64,000 nucleotides of DNA from Golubevia sp. BC0850 (GCA_012976225.1 JAAVVG010000009.1:124001-188000), one strand, 5' to 3'; counted from the first letter of the stretch, positions 23,250 to 34,804 are shown. The notes: a model not told the origin generated them from the sequence alone. Numbers and translations are program-made.

Positions 23250-25341
23250 ATGTCGCTCCTTTTACCACCAATTTCACCCTTTGATTCAATGCACAGTCAT
23301 TTCGCTCGTCTCAAAGTTTGCCCTCCAACCAAACCCAAGTCGAACGCAACATCGGTGAATCTGGCAGTCCAAAAGCCAGATGATTCAAAAACGATCCCAA
23401 GTTTAAACAACCTTCCAACAGAGATTCTTTCTCAAATCTCTACCATCTCAATCCTAAATTCAGATGGTCCAGCTGTTTCTAGAGGTAAGCAAAAACCTTC
23501 TTCTACCTGGTCTCTCTTGTCTCCGAATTGAGATCTCTGGAGATTTGGTCTTATCAGTTTAGTACGACTGCTTACCTGATAACCCCCATTTCTATCGAAT
23601 TCATCCCCTCTCCAATCTTCTTACCAGTCTGTTCATTACTAAAGAACGTTTTGATTCCATTGCTTTACTCAAATTTGATCATCAAATCTACAACCTCTTT
23701 AACTCAACTCATCACCACTTTAACCAATCATCCACTTTATTCAAAGAACGTCAGAAGTATTGAATTGACTTCTTCGAAATTGGATTGGGGACAGTTGAAA
23801 AGATTAACTACCATTTTGCAACCATGGATTGGGAGGATTGATGTTTTGAAAGTCCGATTCCCAGCTAGTGAGTTGGGTAAGTAATAGTACAGTAGGTTTC
23901 AAGCTCGCGTTCTGACTCTTGAAGAATTCTCTTTCTCGCTCTTTTAATCTTTTCCATGGAAATCTCAGGTGATTTACCTCACGCTCTAGAATTCTTCCAA
24001 TCACTTTCTCCAGTGACTTTTGAATGGGTGAGCCTCTTGTCGATTTAGAAAGTGGCCCTCTTGAAAGCCCTTGTCAACTTGACACCCCAACTCTCTTTCC
24101 AATCTTTTCACACTCTCTCCCAAAGGTCACTTCACCGTGTTGGTTGATCCGACCTTCCGATCTGTTCACTCGTTTCTTAGTGATTATATTTTCCTAGCCT
24201 ACCCCTTCTACTCCAACCCCTTTTTCTCCCGTCCCCTTCCCTTTCACAGACTCTGACGCTTTCCCCCCCCCTCACTTCTCTTATTTCTCCCCCTCAGTCC
24301 CATTGGCCACGTCTAACAACCCTACGTCTAGGAAATTTCAGATTCGACATGACCTTCGCACTTTCCATCACCTCACTCTCAACTCTAACTTCTTTAACTC
24401 TTTTAGGAAGTTCAAACAAAAACCTAGATCCAAAAGTATTGGAGGTTTTATTGAGAAGTAAGATTTTAAGTAGAAGGTTAAGAAAATTGGAAATTGGAGA
24501 TTGTCCCAGAGAGAAGAGAGGGGAGATTGAAAGGTTTTTGAAGGGAGATAATGGGGGGAAGATTCTTAGTCGAGAAGAAGCTAAAGTTAGAGTTTCCATG
24601 ACTGATTTCAGTGGAGAAGATCTAAAGAGGGAAAGAGGTCTAGAAAGTTCTTCGAGGTCAAGGTCAAAAGGAAGCGAGAGAGAAGATGAGCATACAACTT
24701 CAACTTCAATTCAGATTATAGATCAAACGACTTCCAATACGGGTTGTAGCTGTATTGGACTTGGATGTAAATCTATTGATTGTGGGATTAAAACATGTGA
24801 ATGGTCACTTAAGATTAAGAGAGAGAAAGAATTTATTGAAAGAGATATTGAGAGAAGAGAGAGAAGGAGACATAGACATTGTAACGTTGTTTGTCCTTTC
24901 TTTCATCAAAATGAAGTGGAAACTCAAGAGATTACCTCCAGTAGCTTTTGTCTTTTGGAAAAAGGGAACCAAAGTCTTTCAAGCTCTCCAACTTCTTTCT
25001 TCTCGAGTTCTCAATCCTCTACAACTTCTTGGAGATCAAATTCCTCAATTAGTTTAAGTTCAAATCGTAGGACTTGCTGTCCTTTTTTATCTCCCACTTC
25101 AGTCTCTTCTGATGGAACTACTATGTCAAGTTTTGATGCAATTGGAGGTTGGGATTGGGAATCTCATTCGGAAGATGAACTTCTAGAAGAAGAAGAGGAA
25201 GAGAATCAAGAAAACGAATGGCATTTATTGAAATCTGAAGATCCTTGGTTCAATTCTGGAAGTGGTTTGAAGAGAGGCGGAATTGAGTGGAGAGAGGGGT
25301 TGGAAAGAAGAAGACGTGGGGTCTTGCAATGGATTCCTTAA
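23250..25341 (+). CDS. F-box protein with Cys-rich and acidic C-terminal region
   Basis: Four exons: 23250-23484, 23628-23876, 23969-24027 and 24298-25341, all phases consistent, about 528 residues. The F-box is LNNLPTEILSQISTISI ... VSRVCSLLKNVLIPLLYSNL at about 50-90, the usual adaptor that binds Skp1 in SCF ubiquitin ligases. LRR-like segments follow (WPRLTTLRLGNF, LTSLTLLGS, RLRKLEIGD). The second half is unusual. It has a Cys-dense stretch, CSCIGLGCKSIDCGIKTCEW, then HRHCNVVCPFFH and RTCCPF, which could bind metal, followed by Ser-rich and acidic (EEEEEE) stretches. No substrate can be inferred. The intron before the last exon carries an eight-base C run. Confidence 0.8.
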
Positions 25342-25693
25342 GGCGTTGGTTGGGCTTCTTTGTTTGGTTTGTTAATGTTCTTATATTATTTTCTTTCATC
25401 TCTCAGCATCGCAATCATCATCGTCATATTGTCCTTTGTTCTCGATTCTTGAGACGACGTGAAGATTGGCATGTCAATTCCAAACGACAGTGACAAGTCC
25501 ATACCAACCTAATCTTGATTGAGACATCGACCTCTTTGAACAGATCTAGACAGAATTTCTCCGTCTCGCATCATAGTATGTGGTGAACAGTGGAAGAAAA
25601 GGATCTGAACACGACGTCAGAAAACTCTTCTCGACCAATTTCACTTCGCTTTCTTCATTGCATCCAGACCTCTCAAACAAGCATCACCTCAAA
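25342..25693. other. Intergenic, no gene seen
   Basis: 3' end of the F-box gene and the promoter of the next small gene; no domain-bearing frame. Confidence 0.5.
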
Positions 25694-26314
25694 ATGGCTA
25701 CAGCCCCTGCTTACTCTGATGATTCTCAGACTGATTCAGATTTGAACGTACGACTAGACTCTGATCTTTCTCAACTGTCTTTAAACAAGAGTCAGTCTTC
25801 CTTTTGAACACAACGTCTCGGTTTTGCTCGAATTCATCCTCCATCCACAGCTCATCTTGTCTCTCTCTTTCTCTCTTTCATAGGCACTCTTCAATCCAAA
25901 CTCAAAACTCTTTCTCAGATGTCAGCTTTGATGAAAAAGAATCTCTCAACTCAAGAAGAGACAAACGAGCAATCCATCGCTACTTTCGACAAGCTGAAAG
26001 CGGCTCTCAGAGTGCTTGGGAAGAATTCTGCAATTCAGACCTTGTCAATGGCCACCATGGAACAACACTTTCTTCAGTCTCAGACTATCACCAAGCAAAA
26101 GGAACTTTTGATCCACATGGAAGATCTAATTGAAGAAGTCAAAGGTAGATTGATCGAGACTTTGAAGCGCTTGAAGAATTTAAAAGAGGAGGCTGGCTTG
26201 AACCTGGATTCTTTGGACTTGACAGGTGAAATGAAAGATCTGGAGAGATGGTTTGAAGAAATTGAAGAGGAGGAAGTGAAAAGTGAACCTGATGGAGACA
26301 TTTCTCTCGATTGA
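25694..26314 (+). CDS. Small acidic coiled-coil protein, unknown
   Basis: Two exons, 25694-25790 and 25884-26314, give about 175 residues; the join AAG A|GC encodes NKSTLQSKL. The intron donor is GTCAGT. The protein is predicted to be mostly helical, with heptad-like stretches (STLQSKLKTLSQMSALMKKN, ITKQKELLIHMEDLIEEVK, LIETLKRLKNLKEEAGLNLD) and an acidic end (WFEEIEEEEVKSEPDGD). This resembles a subunit of a coiled-coil assembly (for example trafficking or cytoskeletal complexes), but I do not recognise a family and assign no function. Confidence 0.65.
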
Positions 26315-26684
26315 GTAGCGAGGTGAGTGCAGATGGTTTCTTTCGTGCCTCCCTTATCCCTTTGCTCAACAAATAAGGAGAAAAGATCAAGAAGCTGATT
26401 TGCAACTCAACTACGCCTTCAATACCCCTTTCTTCTCCCCCAAAATGAAATCAGTTCAGAGCCAGGGACACTCTAAGGCTCTGCTCGAACGTGATTCTTC
26501 CGATTCAAACCAGCAAAGCAGACTGTCAAACTACTAATTACCCCTTAGATGTAGGAAAAAGACTCGAACAGTTCGAGGTGAAATTGATGAAAGTTTTCCG
26601 CCACGTCACCATATCAGTGTTGTTCTCTTATCCCCGTGATGTGATGCTCCTTCTTCTCTCCCATCACACCTTTCACTACAAGAA
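26315..26684. other. Intergenic with ERO1 promoter, no gene seen
   Basis: Contains the end of the coiled-coil gene and the presumed ERO1 promoter; gtgatgctccttc and ccccgtgatgtgatg lie close to the ATG at 26685. gccacgtcacc near 26600 is a CACGTCA-like element reminiscent of sites bound by unfolded-protein-response bZIP factors; this is inference only. Confidence 0.4.
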
Positions 26685-28995
26685 ATGAAATCAATTCGAA
26701 GAAGAGAACGAAACTCACCTACGATATCCAAACCACTCTTGCTTCTCTCTTCTCTCTTCCTTCTAGCGACTTTCACCTCTCCAGTTTCAAGTTCCTCTCC
26801 TGCTCTACCTCTCTTCAACGCCCCACCTCTATCTTCAACTTCAAGATCAGGCTTCCTCAAAGACGTACTACAATCCAATCACAACCTCAATTCACTAGGA
26901 TCTTCTGGAGAGAAGGATATCTGCAGACCAACTGGTCAAATTCAAGATGCTTGTTGCGATTATGAAACTGTAGAAGACATTAATACAAGTTTCTTTGATG
27001 AGCTGGCCGAATTGGTCAAGACCAAGTACTTTAGGTATTACAAGGTGGACCTTTATAAGGACTGTCCCTTTTGGGTAGACAATTCTCTTTGTATGAATAG
27101 GGATTGTACAGTGCAGAAGGTTGAGGAGGTGAGTAGGCGCAGAGATTGGGTGGATTGCAGGAAAGAGATGGAGGTCGCTCTCTATTGTTCAGTAGACCGG
27201 ATCTCCAGTGAGATGAGTTTTGTCATAAGCTGACTAGGTAGATCGGGAGATCTTGAAGAAATGTGCTGGAAGGCTAGTATAGTGCCAGCAGCAAAGCATG
27301 ACCCACCTTTCGAACTTAGCTCTCTCTCTTTTTGCGTAGTGCTCTGCACAAGAAGCCTATCAGATGTTAAAGACCCGTTCTTAAGGTCTATAGTTTCGTC
27401 ACTAAATAAGCCTTCTGTCCTCTTATCTCTTCCTTACATCCCCCTCAGTCTGAGATTCCTGAGGCTTATCGAAAGCTCTCCTCCGTCTCAACAGCTAGTT
27501 CAGCCGAAGCCGAAGACCATACCTCTGAGTGCACCTGTAGAGAAACCGATTTCTGCCACTGGGACGACACAGCTTCAGAAGCAGTCTACGTGGATCTACT
27601 TCAGAACCCAGAGAAGTTCACGGGATACGCTGGTCCAAGCGCCAATCGAGTTTGGAAGAGCATTTATGAAGAGAACTGCTTCGGTGCCGTACCAAAAGGA
27701 AGCTACATAGAACCTCCGAGATCAGCAAGCAGTGGATCAGGAAGTGGGTTCGTGGATATGAGAGCTTTGAGTGGGAAGGGTGGAGCTGGAGGAGGGATCA
27801 ATGGAATGAGTTCAAGTTCAGGTCCCTCTTCAATATTGGGAGGAAGTATAAATGGTTTGATGAATAGTTTAGAAGCCCCTGTTGATCCTGCTTCTTCGGA
27901 GACATGCTTAGAAAAGAGGATCTTCTATAGATTAGTTTCTGGTCTTCACGCTTCAATTTCAATTCACATCTGTCAAGACTATCTAGACACCGAAATCGGA
28001 GAATGGGGTCCTAACCTAAATTGCTTCATCTCAAGAATAGCTCAACATCCAGAGAGATTACAGAATGTCTATTTCAATTACGTTCTGATTCTCAGAGCGC
28101 TTGCAAGAGCAGCAGAGTACAAAACTCCATTCTCTCTAGAGAAAGGTCAAGAGATTTCGGAATCCGATCTAGAAACTTCAAAGAAATTAGAGAATTTGGC
28201 AAAGAGAGCTAGAGATTGTCCTCCTACTTTTGACGAACATACTCTTTTCACTGGCCCAGACGCTGAGAATTTAAAACATGAATTTAAAGATCATTTTAGA
28301 AACGTTAGCGCTATTATGGATTGTGTAGGATGCGACAAATGTAGACTTTGGGGAAAGTTGCAAGTCAATGGTATGGCTACTGCCCTCAAAATTCTTTTCT
28401 CTTTTGATGATCAAGGTTTCGAGTGAGTAGTTAGTCATAGATGGAGCCGCTGTAGCTTGTTCGGATGGGATCCGTCTCTGACTGTCAATTGATTTCTTCC
28501 CCTTCTTTCACAGCCCTGACCATAATCCGGCCGTACTTCAAAGATCAGAACTGGTGGCTTTGATTAACACAGCTCATCGTTTCGCAGAAAGTGTAAGTCT
28601 CGGCAACTCCCAGCCCGTTCCCTTCCCCTCATCTGCTGATGTTTCTTCCATTTTCGATCTCTTCTCTTCTCTTTTCTTCCCTTCAGCTTCGGGCTGTGGA
28701 GACCTTTCGAAGTATGTATCAAGACTCTGTTCAGGAAGAAGCAAACAACAGCAAGGCGTCAGGCTCTTCTTCAAACCCTTCAAAAGAAGTTCCCAAACCT
28801 CCCCCGAAGTCTAGTTCCGCATCATCTCCCAAAGCTCCTCAGCCGGATCAACAGCCGCCTAGCTTTCAAAATCAGACAGCCTCCCCCGATTCTCTAATAG
28901 CGTCCCTCAAGTCAGCGTTGGGGTCGTGCAAGTCTTCTATAGATGCTTGTCTCAACTGGATTTCAAAGAGGACATTTCAGTCAGGAGAACTTTGA
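26685..28995 (+). CDS. ERO1: ERO1, endoplasmic-reticulum thiol oxidase
   Basis: An ER flavoenzyme that reoxidises protein disulfide isomerase and passes electrons to O2. Exons 26685-27128, 27449-28432, 28514-28592 and 28687-28995 give about 605 residues. The N-terminus has a signal-anchor (PLLLLSSLFLLATF). Shuttle cysteines are in SLCMNRDC, and the family run YFRYYKVDLYKDCPFW is present. The FAD-core segments are FCHWDD, YVDLLQNPEKFTGYAG, KRIFYRLVSGLHASISIHI and QNVYFNYVLILRALARA. The catalytic CxxCxxC is CVGCDKCRLWGKLQ. A Gly/Ser-rich insert of about 60 residues (SSGSGSGF ... GGAGGGINGMSSSS) lies inside the catalytic core before CLEKRIFYR, and the C-terminus is Pro/Ser-rich, then Cys-containing. 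Intron 1 is 320 bp, longer than the others. Confidence 0.93.
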
Positions 28996-29254
28996 TTATA
29001 TCCCTCCCAAGAATTTCCTACCTGTAGTCTCCTCCTCTCTAAATTGTCAATTTACACACGTCTCTTCCATCTCATGTCAATTTATGTGTACTTTTATTCG
29101 AAGCAATGAATTTTCAGTGATTTACAATTACAGGGCATGCAGAATTCTTGTGAGAATGATCAAGTATGATGTGTTAGTGGAAGAGACAGTTGAAAGGAGA
29201 ATCAAAATGCAAATGAAAGGGAAGAAGGGCGACGGAAATGGGAGGCAAGAGTTA

Positions 29255-32200
29255 TCATGATTTGGAGCTACCTTTTGCAAGCTTACGTTGCTTCTTAGCT
29301 GCTTTTGCTGAAAGCGCTGCCTTGCTGTAGGAAGAAGAGAGATGGGAGAGAGAGAGAGGGGGGTCGGGAGAGAAGCTATCAGAAGACGAAATGGGAAGTC
29401 GAGAAGCCAACCATTGATGGAGAAGAGGATACTCACAGTTCTTGCATCAAGTCTTCATCAGGTTGTGCTCTGAACTCCCTTTGTTTCTTCGGATTGACGG
29501 CAGGTTTGGCGATCAGCTTCGAGAGCCCTAAGCTGATCTTCTTGCCAGAAGTTTCCTTGCTCGTCGAGGATCGGATCTTGCAAGTAGCTCCGGAGGCAGC
29601 GGCAGTGGTGGACGAAGGAGAAGAATCCTGTTTCTTTGTGAACGAAGGAGGTAATGCCCTTGGAGTTGAACTTGATGGAACCAAAGGTTTCTCAATTGCG
29701 AGAGGAAGCATTTCTCTGGGAGTAGATCTCGAGGCAGGTCGATCATGAGTTCTCGGTACTTCGCTCGGTCTAGGCTCGAGTCCTTGATTTTTGAGAACAG
29801 GAACAGACTTCTTCTGTCTACTCAGAGCATCTTCAGTTGGTGAACAAGAAGCAATCTCGTCATCTCCATCCGATTCTGCTTCTGGAACATCGTCTCCTAG
29901 GTCTGACCTGGGACGCTGTGATTGCTGCGAGGACCCATCTGGCGAAGAGAGAGAGAAAGCTTCCATTTTCTTCTTAACCGGCTTGTTACTTGGTCTTGAA
30001 GCAGGTCGACGCTTAGCAGGAGGAGCGATGGCTGTGTTCGTTTGTTCGATTTCAGTCCTCGACTCGTCGGGGGAGGCCCGAGTGGTAGGACGTCGAAGAG
30101 CTCCAGGAGGTTCGCTACTACGTGGAGGAGACAGAGGAGCAGCGGTCTGTTGAATGAAAGGGTCTACTTGGGACGTCTCCTTCTCGCCCTCTCCCCGCCC
30201 AGAGGGTTGCGAACTTCCGCTACCAGCTAGGGCCGACATAACCTCATCAGAAGCTGTCCAGTCAGCAGATTCCTTGGTAGACTTGTTGGAACTTGAGGCT
30301 TCTTTGGGAGGCATGCCACTCAGGTCTGCCTCAACGGCAGCTGCATCCTCTTCCTCCTCTTGACTTAGACTCCCAAAGCATAGAAGATCCGCTCCTCCAC
30401 GGATCAAAGCTGGCTCTTGCGTCTCTTGAGAATCTTCTTCGTCTTCCAGTCTCTGATCTCCTGCGAGGTGGCGACGTAGGACCTCTGAGCATCTGACCTC
30501 TCCTCCGATCCCAGGACCTGGAAGCTCGAAGACATTTTCCTCCTCTGATGCTTCACCATCTTCGGCTTCGTCCCCTTTGTCTTCTTCTTCTTGATCTTCG
30601 CTCTCTTCATCCTCCTTGTCCTGTTCCTCCGAGATGTCTTCAGCCTCGACGTCAGATTCTGGCTGAGTTGCGACAGGCTTCTGTTCGGAGGAAGCGGAAG
30701 CGACAGATCCTCTTTGAGGTTCGGTCTGAAGGATAGGTACCTTCTCGAAGGGTGTTGACGTTGATATCGAGACTGCCGTAGTTCCATTGATCTGTTCAAT
30801 GGCTGAGACGTTTGCAGCGTCGACTTGAGACTCCCGTCGAGGGAGAGGCGCTGTTTCAGCTCCAGATCTGAGTTCTCGAGGAAGTTGCAGGACTGGAGCC
30901 TGTTCGACCGTGAGAGGTGGTGGAACCGGAGTTTCTACAGCACTGGCAAATCTCTGAGATAAAAGAGTGGCTGCGGATTTGGGAGAGGATGCCATCGAAC
31001 TGTCCGGAGCCAACACTCGAGAAGTAGATGAAAGCGTGCTGACTGGATTCAAGAGCGAAGTATCTTGAGGCGGTGCTTGAACTTGAGGTGGAGGTGGAGC
31101 TTGAGTCTCTTGGATCACTGTGTCATTGTCTGTTGTCAGCAGAAGAGGCGGTCGTCAGAAAATTGGGTCAACAGTGGAAAGGCTCGATCCCACTCACCAC
31201 TCAAGGGACCCAAATCCGGCAAATCTTCCCACTCGTTTTCAGTCATGAAGTTCTATGATGCATCGAGAGGAGAAGGCACAAAGACGTCAGGAGCTGAAGT
31301 CAAAGGTGCGAAACTAGGACCGACAGCAGAAGAGAAGTCTCACCTCCCAGTCCTGGACTTGAGCTGCTGCACATGCCTGAGTTGTCACTTTAGCTATCTT
31401 TCTTCGATGTTGATCTTCTTTGGGACTCGCAAAAGCGACCCGAGCCACTTTCTTTCCAGCTCCAGCGACGAGATGAGTGAATTCTTCGTCTTCCGTCTCG
31501 GACTCACTCGTAGGAGAAGCGGATCTCTTCTGACGAAGCGACAGAGGTTGAGCGGGAGGAGGCATTCCAGAGATGTTGATGAGGGAAGATGTGACTTCTG
31601 CCTCGGTACAGGGATGTCTGACTGGAGCTAGCGAAGGGCAAGAAGAGAGGGAGGCAGAAGGTAAGAGACTGGCGTCAATTGAACGCTAGCTGGTCACGTC
31701 GAAAGAAGTAGCTGAGCAGCACTCACCTGCCTGAATGGCAATCACGTTAGGAGGAGGTAATTGCCTTCCCATCTCAGCCTTTACCCAAGCTTCGATGAAA
31801 GGTGTCTCCTCCTCTTGCTGCTTCTGCTTCTTCCTTTCTTCTTGCTGAACCAAAGGAGCTGTTGGGAAAGTCTTTGGACGATACAACTGATGAATAGGAA
31901 CCGCGTCTTGAGCGAAGTTGCTTTCTCCAACGCTACCCACGACCGAAAAGCCAGAACACTCCAAGACGATTTCCAGATTCTTGCCTCCTCCGACAGGGTT
32001 TATCCTCATTGTTGGCCGTGTACAGAATGGCTTGAGGCTGATTATTGCCCCTGTACACGAAGTGAAAGAGACAGAATGACCCCTGGAGATTGAGGGAAAG
32101 GGTGGAAGATAGTTGGGTGTTGTTGGTAAGTTATTGGAGCTCCTCCTCACCATGATCCTTTTTTTTGAAAACTGGAGCTCATGTCGCCAAACTCCCTCTT

Positions 32201-32723
32201 AGCCTTCCTTCAAATCTCCATCACTTTGATCCTGCAGATATTTGAACATTGACGAGTACTCACCTCTCGTAGTGATCCACGGCTAGAGGATCGAATCGCA
32301 CCACCACACAATGCGTCTTGTCATTAACAAGAGCCCAAACAGGATCACGATCTCCTTCTCCTGAGTTTCTTCCTGATCTGAACGTCAAGAACTGACGCGG
32401 TGGAGGAGTGAAGGTGGTTGAGGGAAGGTAGGTGAGGGAGGCAAAGATCAAGATGATGCTCAAGATCTAGCCCTATCGCTGACCAGAATGACTGTGGCAG
32501 CGTGCTGCGCTGTTCAATTCAAAAATGAACCATTCAACCATCCAACAGCTGCGTCCATCACGTCCCATCTTGCCTGATCTCAGGAGAAATTGCTACTCAC
32601 CTTTCTGATTTGAACCGTTCCTGCTTTCAGTTGCTGATTGTCTTCCTCGCTGAGACCGTCCTCAATGGATCTTTTCGCGTATTCAGCTACTCCCTTCCTG
32701 AGCCAAGGTCGGAGGCATTGCAT
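29255..32723 (-). CDS. Candidate TPP1/Tpz1-like shelterin subunit with N-terminal OB fold
   Basis: Seven exons fit in phase: 32723-32601, 32391-32264, 32082-31727, 31627-31344, 31252-31198, 31117-29437 and 29324-29255, giving 898 residues. The protein opens MQCLRPWLRKGVAEY, recalling the LRPWI start of the human TPP1/ACD OB fold. Further segments appear in the same order as in TPP1: WALVNDKTHCVVVRFDPLAV (TPP1 has LVSDGTHSVRCLV), then TGAIISLKPF ... NLEIVLECSGFSVVG (TPP1: GRLLLLQDCG ... FYLQVDRFSLL). TPP1 bridges Pot1 to the rest of shelterin and recruits telomerase. The long remainder is disordered: Pro/Ser-rich, a strongly acidic block (EEQDKEDEESEDQEEEDKGD), then basic, ending LSAKAAKKQRKLAKG. 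EWEDLPDLGPLSV is a possible conserved short motif. Assignment rests on pattern likeness only. Confidence 0.55.
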
Positions 32724-32831
32724 CTTTCGCTAACAGGTTTTGGATGAAGAGGTGGAAGCGTGGAAGTTGAACTTAAGAAGAGCACGCTCAAATCAAATCG
32801 CAAAACTCGCGTCAAAGGCGCGTGTGTCAGC

Positions 32832-32839
32832 TATAAAAG
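32832..32839 (+). promoter_or_regulatory. Perfect TATA-like element facing a region with no plus-strand gene
   Basis: TATAAAAG followed by gggg on the plus strand, between the Qri7 stop and the TPP1-candidate ATG, both of which are on the minus strand. It may be chance or may start an antisense transcript into the Qri7 3' end. Confidence 0.3.
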
Positions 32840-32901
32840 GGGGTGGCAACAAGCCAATAACATTTGAAAGGGTATTTTCATTCGCAGTGACTTCAAAAAC
32901 A

Positions 32902-34558
32902 TCAGGATAGTCTCACATCTTCACCGCCTGTCCGACTGTTCTTCTCTCCCTCTCCCAAATCCTCCAGGCTCCACTTCGCAATGGCCCAAGCACTCGTATC
33001 CATCGTCCTGTCCTCCCACAAGAGATGACCGAGGTGACCAATCATGACCGCGTTGTCTGTACATAGAGAGAGACTGAGGGAGGGGAGGAGATTTGAGTGA
33101 AAATCATAGCCACATCCTCGAAAGAACTTTCGGAAATCGACTCACGGAGGGAAGACTAGTTTGATGTCGTCTCGCCCAATTGCTTTCAGATGGAATGCTA
33201 GGCTATAAATGAAGAGTTGCCAGAGAGAAGAAGATAGCGTGAGAAGCGCGATCAAAACAATTTTCTCTTTTGAGATTCGAAAGTTCCACATCTAACTTAC
33301 GATTTCCTCAGGTCCAAGTTGGAAGCCACACCTCCACTGACCACTAGATGTTTAACCCCTTTACATGAGTCTCTTAATTCTCGTGGCGTTTTCTCCCCTT
33401 CGACGTGCTGCCTCGTATCCGACTGGTTTGGAGAAGAGACTTCAGTCAGAGTCATCTCCAGCTTGTCTCCCAGTTGAAACCAAGCTCCTTCTTGGAAGGA
33501 GCGAGCAAACAGAATTCTGGTTGCATCTGATAGCTGAAAGGAGACAGCATGAAGCTCTTCCATGCGTCTGAGGACTTCGGAGATGAGACCAGCGCTGCGG
33601 TGAAGGGAAGAAAGGTTCAGACTTCAGAACGTCCGCATTTGTCTCGATTTCGACAGGGGCAGGAAAAAATGGAGAAAATAATACTCACTAGGAAAAGGCC
33701 GTTCTACCTTTCATGATACGACGAAACGGAATGGAGGCGATCTTTTGCATCTCCAATTCTTTTTCATCGGGTCGCTGCTCGACTGGAATTGGCGAAGCAG
33801 CCAGCTCTTCCAAAGCTTGACCAGGAGAGGTATCTGCTGACCACTCGATCTCTAGAGCTCTAGCAGTCTTGTCGAAGGCGCTTCCAATAGAGTTGTCGGT
33901 GGTGTTGGCTAGGACTTTGAAGTCTTTGACGCTGTTGGCTAAGACGAGCATGGTATGCCCTCCAGATAAAAGAAGCGTTAGGAAAGGGAAACTGGGTCTC
34001 ATTTCACCTTCTTCTGTCAACATAGGAGTCAAAGCATGGGCTGCCATGTGATGACAGTAAATGAGAGGTTTCTCCCAAAGAGAGGATAGCATCTTTCCAG
34101 AACTCAGCCCTTGTCCCAAACAAGCAGGCATCCCGGGTCCTTGGGTCACTGCTATTCCGTCGATTTCCTTCCCATCCTTGGATATGGTTGCTTCTTCTAG
34201 TACCGCGGCTATCGTCCTTGAAAGATTCGTGGCGTGAGATTGGGCAGCTGCGAGAGGAGAGATGCCTCTGGTTGCAAAGTGATCTTGTTTCGTCACTCGC
34301 TGAGAGATAATTTGAGCTCGCTCTGTCTGATGGGAAGTTGAATAAGACTCTGGAGCAGAGATGATAGCAGCGCAAGAGTCGTCGCAGGAGCTAAGGGAAA
34401 GGTGTGAGCGTCAGTGGGGTCTTCTTTTGAAAGGAGTTTTATCATATTTATGGCATTGCTCACCTCTCTATTCCTAAGATGAGACGCTGTTTGATGGTAT
34501 GAAGTCGCCTCGGAGATGGTGGAGGGAGGTGAGAGATTGACCTGAGGAGGGTTCGCAT
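32902..34558 (-). CDS. QRI7: Qri7/OSGEPL1, mitochondrial tRNA t6A threonylcarbamoyltransferase
   Basis: Transfers threonylcarbamoyl to A37 of ANN-decoding mitochondrial tRNAs. Exons 34558-34464, 34390-33689, 33594-33301, 33202-33146 and 33073-32902 give 439 residues. The N-terminus MRTLLRSISHLPPPSPRRLH is Arg/Ser-rich without acidic residues, a typical mitochondrial presequence, which separates it from cytosolic Kae1. Family motifs in order are LILGIESSCDDS, FATRGISPLAAAQSHATN (usually H at the QxxH position), GIAVTQGPGMPACLGQGL, CHHMAAHAL (the metal-binding HxxxH-like pair), LTLLLSGGHTMLV, GSAFDKTARAL, LVVSGGVASNLDLRKSL and CTDNAVMIGHLGH. The C-terminal motif usually reads CTDNAAMIAWAG, so this copy is slightly divergent. 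It lies 178 bp upstream of, and on the same strand as, the TPP1 candidate. Confidence 0.92.
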
Positions 34559-34636
34559 CTGCTGGTGTGAGAAGAAGAGAGCTAAAGAAGAAGAAGAGAC
34601 AGACCACTTTCGATCTGTCTCGCCTATCATATTGAC

Positions 34637-34804
34637 TCAAGCAGTTCTTCTGCTTGTCGCTCTTCTCCTAGAGTATCCTTCTATGTCGAACTCTGAAAAG
34701 ATGTGTCGGAATAGAGTGGTAGATTCTCTCGTAATCGTTTCCTTCTCAACTCTCAAGTGGTCGTTTGATTCTCTGTAAGACGAAACGGCGGGAGGTTTGA
34801 ACAT
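34637..34804 (-). CDS. Small ORF, doubtful
   Basis: A 55-codon frame from ATG 34804, starting MFKPPAVSSYRESNDHL and rich in Arg/Ser/Glu, about 80 bp downstream of a minus-strand TATATA element near 34888. It sits just upstream of Qri7 and may be only its 5' leader or an upstream ORF. No homology recognised. Confidence 0.2.
   Translation of the reverse strand: MFKPPAVSSYRESNDHLRVEKETITRESTTLFRHIFSEFDIEGYSRRRATSRRTA

Noticed and set aside
30404-30799. 131-codon basic frame antiparallel-phase in the TPP1 candidate
   Set aside because: It lies in another frame of the same exon, over the acidic block; Lys/Arg richness comes from shifting GAA/GAG repeats.
34293-34640. Separate 115-codon minus-strand gene
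   Set aside because: It reads through the Qri7 first exon and intron in a wrong frame; the Qri7 exons explain the region with correct phases.
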